24,968 bases of DNA from Nitrososphaerota archaeon (GTDB lineage: Archaea > Thermoproteota > Nitrososphaeria > Nitrososphaerales > Nitrosopumilaceae), in assembly GCA_030611185.1 (NCBI GenBank), contig JAUWQG010000003.1:1-24968 (forward strand). The letters are read 5' to 3'. A program made the translations under genes and the position numbers. This document shows positions 1 to 7,237 of the stretch, in pieces (position 1 is the stretch's first letter; every line of letters begins with the position of its first letter). The notes under the pieces are model-generated. The model ran no database searches. It had not been told where the DNA came from and worked only from the letters and a program-made list of their open reading frames with translations.

Positions 1-2
1 TT

Positions 3-299
3 GAAGATACTTTTCCAAAAATACAGCAAGCAATTGGTCAAAGTGATTATAAAATAAAAACAGTTGAGGCAAACAAATCAGTAATTGCCGAAGGCAATCG
101 TGAATTTAGCTGGGTCATTGTAATAATTTTAGCGATATTGATTTGGCCTGCAGCTATAGTTTACTATTTTACTCGTCAAAGAAGCAGTGTAACTGTAATT
201 GCAACTCCCAATGAAGATTCTGGATGTAAGGTAACGATAAACTCCAATGGAACAACAGGAGACCAAGTCATGGCATCAATAGTATCTGTTTTACAGTAA
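3..299 (+). CDS. Single-pass membrane protein, C-terminal part (5' truncated)
   Basis: An open frame enters from the left edge and ends at TAA 297-299, giving 98 visible residues. No start is visible. About 35 polar residues lead into one strongly hydrophobic segment (WVIVIILAILIWPAAIVYYF), followed by basic residues (TRQRSS) and a polar tail of about 40 residues. The basic residues after the segment suggest the tail lies in the cytoplasm. The stop is 2 nt before the ATG of the next membrane-protein gene, so the two are probably co-transcribed. I recognise no family. The function is unknown; the reading frame itself is supported by its length, topology and tight spacing to the next gene. Confidence 0.7.
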   Translation, partial: EDTFPKIQQAIGQSDYKIKTVEANKSVIAEGNREFSWVIVIILAILIWPAAIVYYFTRQRSSVTVIATPNEDSGCKVTINSNGTTGDQVMASIVSVLQ

Positions 300-301
300 A
301 T

Positions 302-661
302 ATGCCTGCAACAGGAAAAGTTAGTCTAACACGCCAGACAATCTATGTCTTTATTCCAATTTTAGATTTGTATGCGGCATACCACATCAAAAAACTTCGA
401 TGGTATCTTCTTATCATGATTTTAGTAGGCTTTGCCATGAGTGGAATAAACTCTGCAATCCTTCCATCAATTGGCGAGTATGATGAGGATAAAATTATGA
501 CTATATCTGGAGAACTAAACTGGGAGTATATTTTCTTGGGAGAAAGCCCTGAACTTGCAATTGCAACTATGGTAATCTATCAGGCAGTAACCTTTGCTGT
601 TGCTGTGTATCTTATTCGACGCTGGTCACACAAGTGGAATATGCAATTTGAATATCCCTAG
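302..661 (+). CDS. Small multi-pass membrane protein, unknown function
   Basis: A 119-residue protein starting at an ATG two bases after the previous stop, so it probably forms a transcription unit with the truncated upstream gene. Hydrophobic stretches lie near residues 14-25, 34-55 and 85-105, separated by a polar acidic stretch (around GEYDEDKIM). The C-terminus is basic (RRWSHKW). Two to three membrane passes are likely. The protein converges with thiL, whose stop is 15 nt away. I cannot assign a family; a role as an accessory subunit of the upstream membrane protein is only a guess from spacing. Confidence 0.7.
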   Translation: MPATGKVSLTRQTIYVFIPILDLYAAYHIKKLRWYLLIMILVGFAMSGINSAILPSIGEYDEDKIMTISGELNWEYIFLGESPELAIATMVIYQAVTFAVAVYLIRRWSHKWNMQFEYP

Positions 662-675
662 ATTGTGTTGAAATC

Positions 676-1626
676 TCATTTAAAATGACGATAACCCAAG
701 TCTTTTAGCTTGATTATTTTTTGATCTTTTTCTAAAACTACTCCCTTACCTTTTACCACTTTACCAATTTCAATTATTGGTGTTTTTGTGGTCTTTGCTA
801 TTTTGAGAATTTTTAATTTGTATTTTTTTGGAGCAGTAAATACAATTTCATACTCTTCTCCTGAATGAAAGACTAGGGATTCAAAATTTTTCTTGAATGT
901 TTTGGAAAAGTTTTCAACTTCTGTTTTTGATGGAATTTTTTCTACTACAAGTTTGCATTTGCTTTGTCTTGCCATTTCATTTAGTGTAGTGGATAAACCA
1001 TCACTTGAATCCATTGAAGATGTAAAGCATTCTTTGCACTTGATACCAAATTCTAATCTGGGTTTAGGTTTTACTACTGACTTTATTGCATTTTTAGAAA
1101 AACTGTCATTTCTCTTGAATTTTTTCAGCAAGATATCAAGACCAGCTCCTGTATAGCCAAATGGACCTGTTACAAAAATCAAATCACCAACCTTGGCTCC
1201 TTTTCTTTTTACTATTTTTTTTGCTTCTCCAAACAAGCAAACATGAAAGACTATTTCTTTTCCTTGATTAGTATCCCCACCAAGAAACTTGATTGCAAAC
1301 TCCTTAGAAGCTACCTTGAATCCTTGAGCAATTTCATTTACTTGCTTGACAGAAATATTTGAAGGAAGATTCACAGAGATTATTCCCCATTGGGGCTTGA
1401 CACCTTTTGCGGCAAAGTCACTCACACATGCAACCACACTCTTTCTTGCAGCGTCATTTAGGCTCATTTTAGGAGGAATATCAGTACTTTGAACTAGGGT
1501 ATCGACTTTGAGTATAATTTTGGTTTTTCCTATACTGAAAGACTCTACATCTTCTGAAACAAAGTTAGAGTTTCCAAATATTTTTTGAAATTTATTTATT
1601 ATTTCAGATTCATCTAATTTCTTCAT
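676..1626 (-). CDS. thiL: Thiamine-monophosphate kinase (ThiL)
   Basis: A 316-residue protein of the AIR synthase/ThiL/HypE/SelD ATP-binding superfamily. ThiL phosphorylates thiamine monophosphate to thiamine diphosphate, the last step of cofactor synthesis, in the cytosol. The ThiL hallmarks are in order: VDTLVQSTDIPP near residues 41-52 (metal/substrate strand), ARKSVVACVSDFAAKGVKP at 60-78, LGGDTNQG at 115-122, a glycine-rich segment VTGPFGYTGAG and a MDSSDG motif in the C-terminal domain. The length fits the family (about 300-330). It starts inside the 3' end of the upstream phosphosugar mutase gene (17-nt overlap), so the two are translationally linked, although no metabolic link is obvious. 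An AIR-synthase-related paralogue is the main alternative; the GGDT and DSSDG pattern favours ThiL. Confidence 0.9.
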   Translation of the reverse strand: MKKLDESEIINKFQKIFGNSNFVSEDVESFSIGKTKIILKVDTLVQSTDIPPKMSLNDAARKSVVACVSDFAAKGVKPQWGIISVNLPSNISVKQVNEIAQGFKVASKEFAIKFLGGDTNQGKEIVFHVCLFGEAKKIVKRKGAKVGDLIFVTGPFGYTGAGLDILLKKFKRNDSFSKNAIKSVVKPKPRLEFGIKCKECFTSSMDSSDGLSTTLNEMARQSKCKLVVEKIPSKTEVENFSKTFKKNFESLVFHSGEEYEIVFTAPKKYKLKILKIAKTTKTPIIEIGKVVKGKGVVLEKDQKIIKLKDLGYRHFK

Positions 1627-2908
1627 AGCATTGATTCACTAGTTGTGTTGTTTCTTTTACAATTGTCTTGCATTTATCAGAGTCATTTGATTCAGCTGAG
1701 ATTCTAATTATATCTTCAGTGTTTGATTTTCTAATCAAAACCCAGCTGTTCTCATCAATTATTCCTTTAATCCCATCTAAAGTAACTACTTCAGAGTATT
1801 TTGTATTTAATTTACTTGAAACTTTCTCAATTACCTTATCATGATAAGATGAATCTACATTTGTTTTCTCTCTTATCTGAATATAGTTTTCCATAAAATT
1901 TAACACCTCATTAAATTTTGAATCCTCCAACATTGATGCAATTAAACCACTGGTAAGAATTCCTTCTCTGCAGAAATTAAATTCAGGTAAAATAAAACCT
2001 GCACTGCTTCCCTCACCTCCAGCTTGGGCTTGTGTCTTTATCATTAGATCAATGACGTTTGCCTCACCTACCTTTGAGCGTTGAGCGGTTCCACCATTTT
2101 CGGAAATAAATTTCTCAATTGAAACACTAGTGTCTATACTTAGAACAAATTTTTTGTAACCCAAGTCTAATGCTTTTGCAATTCCTAAACCCAATGTAAC
2201 ATCAGGTGATTGTTTTTTTCCATTTTTAACAACAACTAATCTATCTCCATCCAAATCAAAAGCAAATCCAATATCTTTATCTGCAGAAGCTGAAACAAGA
2301 TCAGTCAAGTTATCTGATGTTGGATCTGGTCCCCTGCTGCATCCATCTAAATCTGGATTAATCACCTGAACACTACAGCCCAATTCTTCTAACAGTTTTG
2401 GAGCAAAATCTCTTGCAGCCCCGCCACCAATGTCTACTGCAATTTTAGGCGTGTTTTTTATATTTCCAATAATTTTTTTAGCATCATCCAGGTATGATGA
2501 TTCTATTTCATCTTCTGTCCCAATTGAGGATTTCTTATACTCTTGATGCTCCAAAATTTGGGGTAATTCACTCTCGTTAATCCCTCGTCCCTCAATTATG
2601 AATTTCAAGCCATTCCACTCTATTGGATTGTGCGATGATGTAACAACAATTCCTGAACCATATTTTTGAGATTCATGAAAAACTACTGGAGTTGGAGCCA
2701 TTCCAAGATCATAAACATTAATTCCATTTTGTCTTAATGCAGCACCTGCAGTTTCTTTAACCATAATTCCTGTTGGTCGAGTATCTCTACCAATTACACA
2801 TTTTTGAGATTTGATTAATGATGAAAAATTATTACAAAATTCAAGTACTTCTCTAAGAGTAAAATCATCTCCAAAAATTCCCCTTACTCCAGAAATAGTT
2901 TTTTTCAT
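1610..2908 (-). CDS. Phosphohexomutase (phosphomannomutase/phosphoglucosamine mutase family)
   Basis: A 432-residue alpha-D-phosphohexomutase. Such enzymes interconvert sugar 1- and 6-phosphates and feed nucleotide-sugar synthesis for glycans and the S-layer. All family loops are visible: the N-terminal SGVRGIFGD, IGRDTRPTG at 39-47, the phosphoserine loop VVTSSHNP near 88-95 (catalytic Ser92), the metal loop DLDGDR at 218-223, and a sugar-specificity loop GGEGSSAGFI near 297-306. The last loop departs from the usual GEQSGH type, so substrate choice (glucosamine, mannose or glucose phosphate) cannot be set from sequence; GlmM-like is my best guess. ATG at 2908 is the chosen start, 23-30 nt from a TTTATAAA box, consistent with a leaderless mRNA. 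The 3' end overlaps thiL by 17 nt. Confidence 0.9.
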   Translation of the reverse strand: MKKTISGVRGIFGDDFTLREVLEFCNNFSSLIKSQKCVIGRDTRPTGIMVKETAGAALRQNGINVYDLGMAPTPVVFHESQKYGSGIVVTSSHNPIEWNGLKFIIEGRGINESELPQILEHQEYKKSSIGTEDEIESSYLDDAKKIIGNIKNTPKIAVDIGGGAARDFAPKLLEELGCSVQVINPDLDGCSRGPDPTSDNLTDLVSASADKDIGFAFDLDGDRLVVVKNGKKQSPDVTLGLGIAKALDLGYKKFVLSIDTSVSIEKFISENGGTAQRSKVGEANVIDLMIKTQAQAGGEGSSAGFILPEFNFCREGILTSGLIASMLEDSKFNEVLNFMENYIQIREKTNVDSSYHDKVIEKVSSKLNTKYSEVVTLDGIKGIIDENSWVLIRKSNTEDIIRISAESNDSDKCKTIVKETTQLVNQCYEEIR

Positions 2909-2930
2909 CTGATCAAAACCAGAAAGGCTT

Positions 2931-2938
2931 TTTATAAA
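2931..2938. promoter_or_regulatory. Palindromic TATA box shared by glmM-like gene and tRNA-Thr
   Basis: TTTATAAA is its own reverse complement. It lies 23-30 nt upstream of the ATG at 2908 on the minus strand and 24-31 nt upstream of the tRNA-Thr 5' end at 2962 on the plus strand, the usual archaeal TATA distance for both. No other good TATA element lies in this 53-nt gap, so one box probably serves both directions. Confidence 0.65.
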
Positions 2939-2961
2939 CTCTGATAGAATAAGCCAAAAGC

Positions 2962-3035
2962 GCCTCGGTAGCTCAGCCTGGTAGAGCGAACGCCTCGTAA
3001 GCGTTAGGTCGCGGGTTCGTACCCCGTTCGAGGCT
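2962..3035 (+). tRNA. tRNA-Thr (anticodon CGU)
   Basis: A full cloverleaf can be folded by eye. The acceptor GCCTCGG (2962-2968) pairs with TCGAGGC (3028-3034) with one terminal G-U. The D stem is GCTC/GAGC. The anticodon stem AACGC/GCGTT (2989-2993/3001-3005) encloses CTCGTAA, giving anticodon CGT at 2996-2998, which reads ACG (Thr). The T stem GCGGG/CCCGT encloses TTCGTAC. The discriminator is U (3035), as in archaeal tRNA-Thr. There is no intron and no encoded CCA. Confidence 0.95.
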
Positions 3036-3040
3036 TTTTT
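3035..3040 (+). terminator. T-run terminator after tRNA-Thr
   Basis: Six T residues follow the tRNA acceptor stem directly, with more T-rich sequence to about 3048. Oligo-T is the usual archaeal intrinsic stop signal. Confidence 0.5.
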
Positions 3041-3079
3041 ATTTTTGTAAAAATTTGAAAATTTCTAATTTTATGAATT

Positions 3080-3157
3080 TTATTCGCTTAGGGATTCAAT
3101 GTCAGTTTCAAGTTCTTCTCCTAAACCTTTCCACCATTGTTTTAATTGATCTGCCAT
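3080..3157 (-). CDS. Possible 25-residue Trp-rich micro-protein
   Basis: A short minus-strand frame encodes MADQLKQWWKGLGEELETDI plus ESLSE. It begins at ATG 3157, has an in-frame stop four codons upstream, and ends at TAA. The peptide looks like an amphipathic helix with a WW pair and an acidic C-terminal half. A CTATAAAG-like box at 3188-3195 on the minus strand would place the transcript start a few bases before the ATG. No family is recognised. The composition looks protein-like, but at this length chance cannot be excluded. Confidence 0.35.
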   Translation of the reverse strand: MADQLKQWWKGLGEELETDIESLSE

Positions 3158-3247
3158 CTGCTTCTCTTACTCTACCCTCGAATTCTCCTTTATAGATCTG
3201 CCGGTTGAGAAGACATTGATCAGATCATAACTTGTTATAAAATAATT

Positions 3248-3433
3248 CTAGTTTTCTTTTTTTTCTTGTTTTCCTTTCCACTTTCTATAGAAAATAATTG
3301 CCAATGCTCCAACTGCACATGCCCAAAATACCGGTGACATTCCCATTGATACCTGTGGTTTGAATGCACCAACAAAAGCTAAAGTCATTATTGCAACTAG
3401 ACCTAGACCTACAATTTCAGGCATTTTTACCAT
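3248..3433 (-). CDS. Small two-pass membrane protein, unknown function
   Basis: A 61-residue protein starting MVKMPEIVGLG. A longer frame runs upstream to 3538, but its extra 35 residues are the antisense of the divergent membrane-protein gene and lack membrane-protein character, so I chose ATG 3433; ATG 3424 (MPEIVG) is also possible. Two hydrophobic segments (VGLGLVAIMTLAFVGAF and PVFWACAVGALAIIFY) are followed by a strongly basic tail (RKWKGKQEKKEN), which suggests both termini are cytoplasmic. It is divergent from the next gene with a 37-nt gap. No family is recognised. Confidence 0.6.
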   Translation of the reverse strand: MVKMPEIVGLGLVAIMTLAFVGAFKPQVSMGMSPVFWACAVGALAIIFYRKWKGKQEKKEN

Positions 3434-3470
3434 ACTTTTTCTATTTTCAAATTGTAAATCAAAAAGATAT

Positions 3471-3707
3471 ATGGTTTTGCAAACCCAAAAATTTGTGGAT
3501 AAATATCTCCTAGTAATACTAATTTTCATGATTGTCACTATACCAATTGCTTTTGTAAATCCAGGTACAGGGGAAATTCGAGATCCGCCTATAATTCCAT
3601 TATTTTATGCAGCTATTGCAGGTATAATCATCATTTGGCTTTACAGTGCATTCCAAGAACGAAAAAAGAAACAAAAAGATAAAGCTAAAAGAAGATCTAA
3701 AAAATAA
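3471..3707 (+). CDS. Small two-pass membrane protein with basic tail, unknown function
   Basis: A 78-residue protein beginning MVLQTQKFVDKYL at ATG 3471. The frame is open further upstream to 3360, but that part is antisense to the divergent gene. A TATA-like CTATTTTC at 3441-3448 (-30 to -23) supports ATG 3471. Two membrane segments (near residues 12-27 and 46-62) are followed by a highly basic tail rich in Lys and Arg. Layout and size mirror the divergent protein at 3248-3433, so the pair may act together; this is inference. It ends 3 nt before the convergent winged-helix gene. Confidence 0.6.
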   Translation: MVLQTQKFVDKYLLVILIFMIVTIPIAFVNPGTGEIRDPPIIPLFYAAIAGIIIIWLYSAFQERKKKQKDKAKRRSKK

Positions 3708-3710
3708 TTT

Positions 3711-3992
3711 CTAAAGTTCTAATCCAAAGGATCCTGCAACATCTGCAAATTTTACATATGTTTCCAAGTATTGTCTTCCTCTTTGTGTAATTACAAATGT
3801 GTTTTTTCCATCAAACTCTATTTTGTTGATAAGACCAGCTCCGGTCAAATTTGAGAGAAATTTTGATAGTCTGGAATGTGATAGATTAGCTTTTGTTAGC
3901 AAATTTGTAGTCTTGATACCTTCTTGACCTGACTGTTCAGTAGCAGTCAAAAGATCTCCAACAATCTGCATGCTAGTTCTATACGATGCCAT
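3711..3992 (-). CDS. Winged helix-turn-helix transcriptional regulator (paralogue 1)
   Basis: A 93-residue one-domain winged-helix protein of the small archaeal type (ArnR1-like/HTH_45 kind). A helical N-terminus (YRTSMQIVGDLLTA) leads into the helix-turn-helix TTNLLTKANLSHSRLSKFLSNLTGAGLI. The wing is KIEFDGKNTFVITQRG, and the last helix is RQYLETYVKFADVAG. It shares this architecture and the KANxSHSRLS recognition helix with the protein at 10919-11206, so the two are paralogues. Start ATG 3992 has a TATA-like element at 4014-4021 on the minus strand. It is divergent from the gene at 4069, which it may regulate. The target and effector are unknown. Confidence 0.85.
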   Translation of the reverse strand: MASYRTSMQIVGDLLTATEQSGQEGIKTTNLLTKANLSHSRLSKFLSNLTGAGLINKIEFDGKNTFVITQRGRQYLETYVKFADVAGSFGLEL

Positions 3993-4068
3993 GTTTACAA
4001 TTACGTCTGGCCATGATATAAGGGTATTACCACTAATTCAGTTCAGATAAATATACTCCAGCCATGGT

Positions 4069-4662
4069 TTGTTGATATTGTCGCATCACTCTCCAGTACC
4101 ATGGTTTGATGACTTTGTGGGCGTTGCATATCGCTACTATGATCTAAGAATGAATGTTGTCCCACTTTTTTCTGACAGAAAACAAGCAACGAATCTTTGG
4201 CATGATACAATTAATCGATGGTTAGACCATTCAATCAGAGTAAGATTTGTTGAGACCGATGATGATTACTGGTTCATTATGGCAGCAGACTCACAGAATC
4301 CTCAAACAAACATGTCATTTTTTAAAATGTTACCTAGATCAGAAAATTATGAGCGATTCAAAAAGGGTCATGATGGTGAAGCATATTTACGATTAGGAAC
4401 TTATTCTGACAAATATCTAAAGGATGTAAAAAAAGATGCAGTCTGTAATTGTGGTCATGCAGCTGAGGACCATGACAAAAATGATGAAGATGCTTGTTTG
4501 TATGAGGTTTGCAAATGTAGAAAATTTGAAAGTTTCCAGGTTAATTTGTTAAAAAAGAAAAAAACTGTTACTGATATTGCATTTCTAGATGAAAAAAATA
4601 TCAAAGATGATTCTCTTGCATGGAATTGCCTGAATGTTAACAAATATTCTAAAGTAAAATAA
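4069..4662 (+). CDS. Conserved-looking protein with C-terminal Cys/His zinc-binding cluster
   Basis: A 197-residue protein of unknown function from a TTG start (TTG 4069 or 4072). The N-terminal half is mixed alpha/beta and aromatic-rich (VAYRYYDLR, DDDYWFIMAAD). Residues 126-150 form a metal-binding motif, C-x-C-G-H-x4-H-x7-C-x4-C-x-C, which should bind zinc. The start is uncertain: ATG 4064 is in another frame and stops after three codons, and the next in-frame ATG is at 4150 (MNVVPLF). It converges with the zinc-ribbon gene two bases downstream. It is divergent from winged-helix paralogue 1. Confidence 0.75.
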   Translation: MLILSHHSPVPWFDDFVGVAYRYYDLRMNVVPLFSDRKQATNLWHDTINRWLDHSIRVRFVETDDDYWFIMAADSQNPQTNMSFFKMLPRSENYERFKKGHDGEAYLRLGTYSDKYLKDVKKDAVCNCGHAAEDHDKNDEDACLYEVCKCRKFESFQVNLLKKKKTVTDIAFLDEKNIKDDSLAWNCLNVNKYSKVK

Positions 4663-4664
4663 TC

Positions 4665-4862
4665 TTATTTTTTACTAAGATTCGCATGGTCCCCAGGATA
4701 AAAGTCACTGAGTTTTTTCGAATAACAATCTCCACATAAGACTCCCTCCATTGACCATTCTGGCATTGACTTAAATTGTATAGTTACCTCTTCATTGCAA
4801 ATTACACATTTGTGTTTGGATCCCAAAGTATGCTTGCTCTTTTTAATCAATATAAAAAACAT
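4665..4862 (-). CDS. Small zinc-ribbon protein, unknown function
   Basis: A 65-residue protein with two CxxC knuckles (C19/C22 in HKCVICNEE and C43/C46 in GVLCGDCYSKK), a typical treble-clef or zinc-ribbon layout. The first eight residues are hydrophobic/basic and could be untranslated, since an in-frame TTG at 4850 gives a start five codons later. The tail SDFYPGDHANLSKK is polar. Small two-knuckle proteins of this kind are common in archaea and often bind nucleic acid or protein, but nothing here fixes the role. It converges with the preceding zinc-cluster gene. Confidence 0.65.
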   Translation of the reverse strand: MFFILIKKSKHTLGSKHKCVICNEEVTIQFKSMPEWSMEGVLCGDCYSKKLSDFYPGDHANLSKK

Positions 4863-4992
4863 GCTAGGTTTGAAAGTTAATTAAAAAAAATCATGTTAAA
4901 TATCACCTGATAATAGGAAATTTAGGTAGGTAGTCTGGCCAATGTAAACCTCCTGCAAGATTTTTACTTGGTTGGACTTCTACCTTTAAAAT

Positions 4993-6744
4993 TTAAAATA
5001 AATTTTCTGCCAGTTTTTTTAAGGATAGAATTTCCTCTTCTTCTTGCCTAATTTTTTTATCTAAAACCCTTAGCATTGTATCGTTCCAGACATGCTGTGA
5101 GAAGAAATTATGTTTGGTATTTGCCAATTCAATTTCATCATCAACAATTGTGTCCTCTAGAAATTTTGTAACTATAATGTCAGTAACTTTGAGGATTCGA
5201 GAATTTAGCTTGAAACTACGAAATATAGGCTCTAGTTTTACAGCATCTTTTTTAAAATCTCCTTTGGTTTCTAGGATTTTTTTATACATTATTCTAAAGT
5301 ATACTGCGACATAAAACAAAGTTGCATATCTTTTTGTTTTGTGTCCTCCTTTTTTTCCATACCCTAGTACTTTTTTTGCATATTCTTTTACAAAATATGG
5401 ATAAAGCAAAACTCTGTAATCATCTTTGAGATTTTCATTAAAGACATCATCATATTTTCTTCCGCGAGGAAGAAACTGCGCAGGAGAACTATATGCCTCT
5501 GTAGGTCTTTGTTCAATTCCAGCTACTAGAACCTGAATTGCATCTTTTGCAACAATAACTTTTTTGTGATTATCTGGGAGGTATTTGTTGTATGTAGAGT
5601 CTCCCCCGTATTCGGATTGTTTAGATTTTGTTTTAGTATCAAAAGATCCTGCCTGAATTTCATAAAAATATCCACAATTTTTTAATTGAGATTTTATAGA
5701 TTTATGAAAGTCCATTAATGAAACAAGATCTTTTCCTCTTACGGAATTTTGTGAGTTTCTATACTTTGTAATGTTATTTTGTTCTAGTTCATCATCAGCT
5801 TTGATTATTGTAACTGTCATGGAGCCATTCATGTTTTTGGTTCGTTTAGCATGATCGACAATTGAATTAGATGTTTGTGCACCATTTACAATTTGAGGTG
5901 CATAAAGTTGTATGATGTTATCTCCCAACTCTTCAAAATTACTAACAACAATGGTAATTCCATTATTATAAAAGAAAAATTTACCTGGATTATTTTGTAG
6001 GGTTTCTCGTAATCCTTTGTTTACTGTAGTCTTAAACTGCATCCACTGCCTAATGTTTGATTCAAAAACATAATCTTTGTTTTTACTAACAAACTCTGTA
6101 AGTTCTCTAAGTTTTAAAACTCCCAAAATTGTGTTATCATAACGCAACATTTTTTCTAATTTTATTGAGGATTTTTTCCCAGCAGCTGGTTTTTTTATTC
6201 TATCCCATAGTTTTTGAATAATTTTTTCTATATCTAAAATCTCGATAAATTCATCAGAATACTCTACTCTTTGATTAGTTACATAACAACACTTTATTTT
6301 CAAATTTTTTTCTTTGATTTTTGTTACAAGCTGAGCCAATTCTGGTCTCATTTTTGTGATGTCTTTTCCCAAAAGACGTTTTGAATCTTCTTTGAATTTA
6401 GCTATTGCTTCAAGAGAGTGCGATGTTCCATACTTTGATTGAAATAGACGAATAGTATTGTCTGAAAAATCTACTGGAAGATATGCATCTATTCCAAGAT
6501 CGTTTGCTCCATCAACAATCGCATCTGCTGCATCATCCTCTGTGGCCTCAAAAACTCTGGTGAGTACCCATTGAAGAAAGTTGTTTCCTTTCTCAACTTC
6601 ACTTTTAGAGTTCTCTGCATGATCCTGAATGTTATCTTGTATGTTTTCAGAAAATCCTTCTAAAGGCTGAATGGATTTCTTTTCAATTAACAGTGCTTGT
6701 GATCCAGGAATGTATTCTAACAGACCACTTTCATTTTGAGCCAA
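4993..6744 (-). CDS. AIPR family protein (abortive infection / phage resistance), nuclease-like N-terminus
   Basis: A 583-residue protein. Residues 77-106 carry a PD-(D/E)XK nuclease-like signature: VDGANDLGIDAY (Asp86), then LFQSKYG (Gln102, Lys104), the order seen in Mrr-type endonucleases. The AIPR core follows: FFFYNNGIT at 256-264, PQIVNGAQT at 283-291, and NSQNSVRGKDL at 330-340. AIPR proteins are linked to phage resistance and often accompany restriction or retron-type systems. Here no partner gene is visible, so it may act alone; that is inference. The start is TTG 6744, with a TATA-like box at 6763-6770. The 3' flank is 130 nt of gene-free DNA. It is the only clearly accessory gene in an otherwise housekeeping neighbourhood, which suggests lateral acquisition, although base composition looks like its neighbours. 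Confidence 0.88.
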   Translation of the reverse strand: MAQNESGLLEYIPGSQALLIEKKSIQPLEGFSENIQDNIQDHAENSKSEVEKGNNFLQWVLTRVFEATEDDAADAIVDGANDLGIDAYLPVDFSDNTIRLFQSKYGTSHSLEAIAKFKEDSKRLLGKDITKMRPELAQLVTKIKEKNLKIKCCYVTNQRVEYSDEFIEILDIEKIIQKLWDRIKKPAAGKKSSIKLEKMLRYDNTILGVLKLRELTEFVSKNKDYVFESNIRQWMQFKTTVNKGLRETLQNNPGKFFFYNNGITIVVSNFEELGDNIIQLYAPQIVNGAQTSNSIVDHAKRTKNMNGSMTVTIIKADDELEQNNITKYRNSQNSVRGKDLVSLMDFHKSIKSQLKNCGYFYEIQAGSFDTKTKSKQSEYGGDSTYNKYLPDNHKKVIVAKDAIQVLVAGIEQRPTEAYSSPAQFLPRGRKYDDVFNENLKDDYRVLLYPYFVKEYAKKVLGYGKKGGHKTKRYATLFYVAVYFRIMYKKILETKGDFKKDAVKLEPIFRSFKLNSRILKVTDIIVTKFLEDTIVDDEIELANTKHNFFSQHVWNDTMLRVLDKKIRQEEEEILSLKKLAENLF

Positions 6745-6762
6745 ACAATTTTTCTAGGATGT

Positions 6763-6770
6763 TATATATT
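6763..6770 (-). promoter_or_regulatory. TATA box of the AIPR gene
   Basis: TATATATT (AATATATA on the minus strand) lies 19-26 nt upstream of the TTG at 6744, consistent with a leaderless or nearly leaderless transcript. Confidence 0.5.
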
Positions 6771-6785
6771 TAGAGAATTTGGTAA

Positions 6786-6795
6786 TTATATAATA
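6786..6795 (+). promoter_or_regulatory. TATA box of the cupredoxin gene
   Basis: TTATATAATA ends 25 nt before the TTG at 6820. This spacing supports TTG 6820 as a leaderless start, since no ATG precedes the signal-anchor segment in frame. Confidence 0.6.
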
Positions 6796-6819
6796 ACTTG
6801 GTTCTAAATGTGATTTAAT

Positions 6820-7230
6820 TTGAGAAAAACAATAATATCAATTGGAATCATTTGTGCAATAATTTTAGTTGCAATAGCTGCTGCGTTTCAGAGCGGTGAT
6901 TCAGAAGTAATAGAAGAAAAATCACCAATTGTTATTGAGGCTGATGTTATAATGCCCACCAAAGTATCGCGCCCAGGTTGTGAGGAGACAGATTCTTGTT
7001 ATGTTCCATCAATAATTTCTGTAAAAGAAGATCAAACAGTAACTTGGTCAAATGAAGATGTGGCCTTTCACAGTGTGACTTCTGGAATTTATGGTGAACC
7101 AACTGCACTATTTGATAGCGGACATTTAGATCCTGAGCAAAAATTTAGCTATACTTTTGATGAGAAAGGTGCTTTTGATTATTTTTGCACCTTACATCCG
7201 TGGATGAAAGGCAAGGTAATTGTTGAATAA
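6820..7230 (+). CDS. Plastocyanin-like cupredoxin (type 1 blue copper protein), membrane-tethered or secreted
   Basis: A 136-residue protein with an N-terminal hydrophobic segment (residues 4-23), then one cupredoxin domain. The type 1 copper ligands are complete: His84 (VAFHSVTSG), Cys123 and His126 (YFCTLHPWM), and Met129. Cys54 and Cys60 could form a disulfide. Such proteins carry single electrons on the outer face of the membrane; ammonia-oxidising archaea encode many and use copper proteins instead of c-type cytochromes. No cleavable-signal motif is obvious, so it may stay tethered by its N-terminal helix. The start is TTG 6820. Its stop lies 7 nt from the convergent tRNA-Cys. Specific redox partners cannot be told from sequence. 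Confidence 0.92.
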   Translation: MRKTIISIGIICAIILVAIAAAFQSGDSEVIEEKSPIVIEADVIMPTKVSRPGCEETDSCYVPSIISVKEDQTVTWSNEDVAFHSVTSGIYGEPTALFDSGHLDPEQKFSYTFDEKGAFDYFCTLHPWMKGKVIVE

Positions 7231-7237
7231 ATAAAAA

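Noticed and set aside
893..1156. 87-residue plus-strand frame
   Set aside because: Lies entirely antisense to thiL, whose motifs are clear; no independent start signal or family resemblance.
4863..4992. Possible attachment site flanking the AIPR gene
   Set aside because: No direct repeat of the right kind, integrase or tRNA end was found on either side of the gene.
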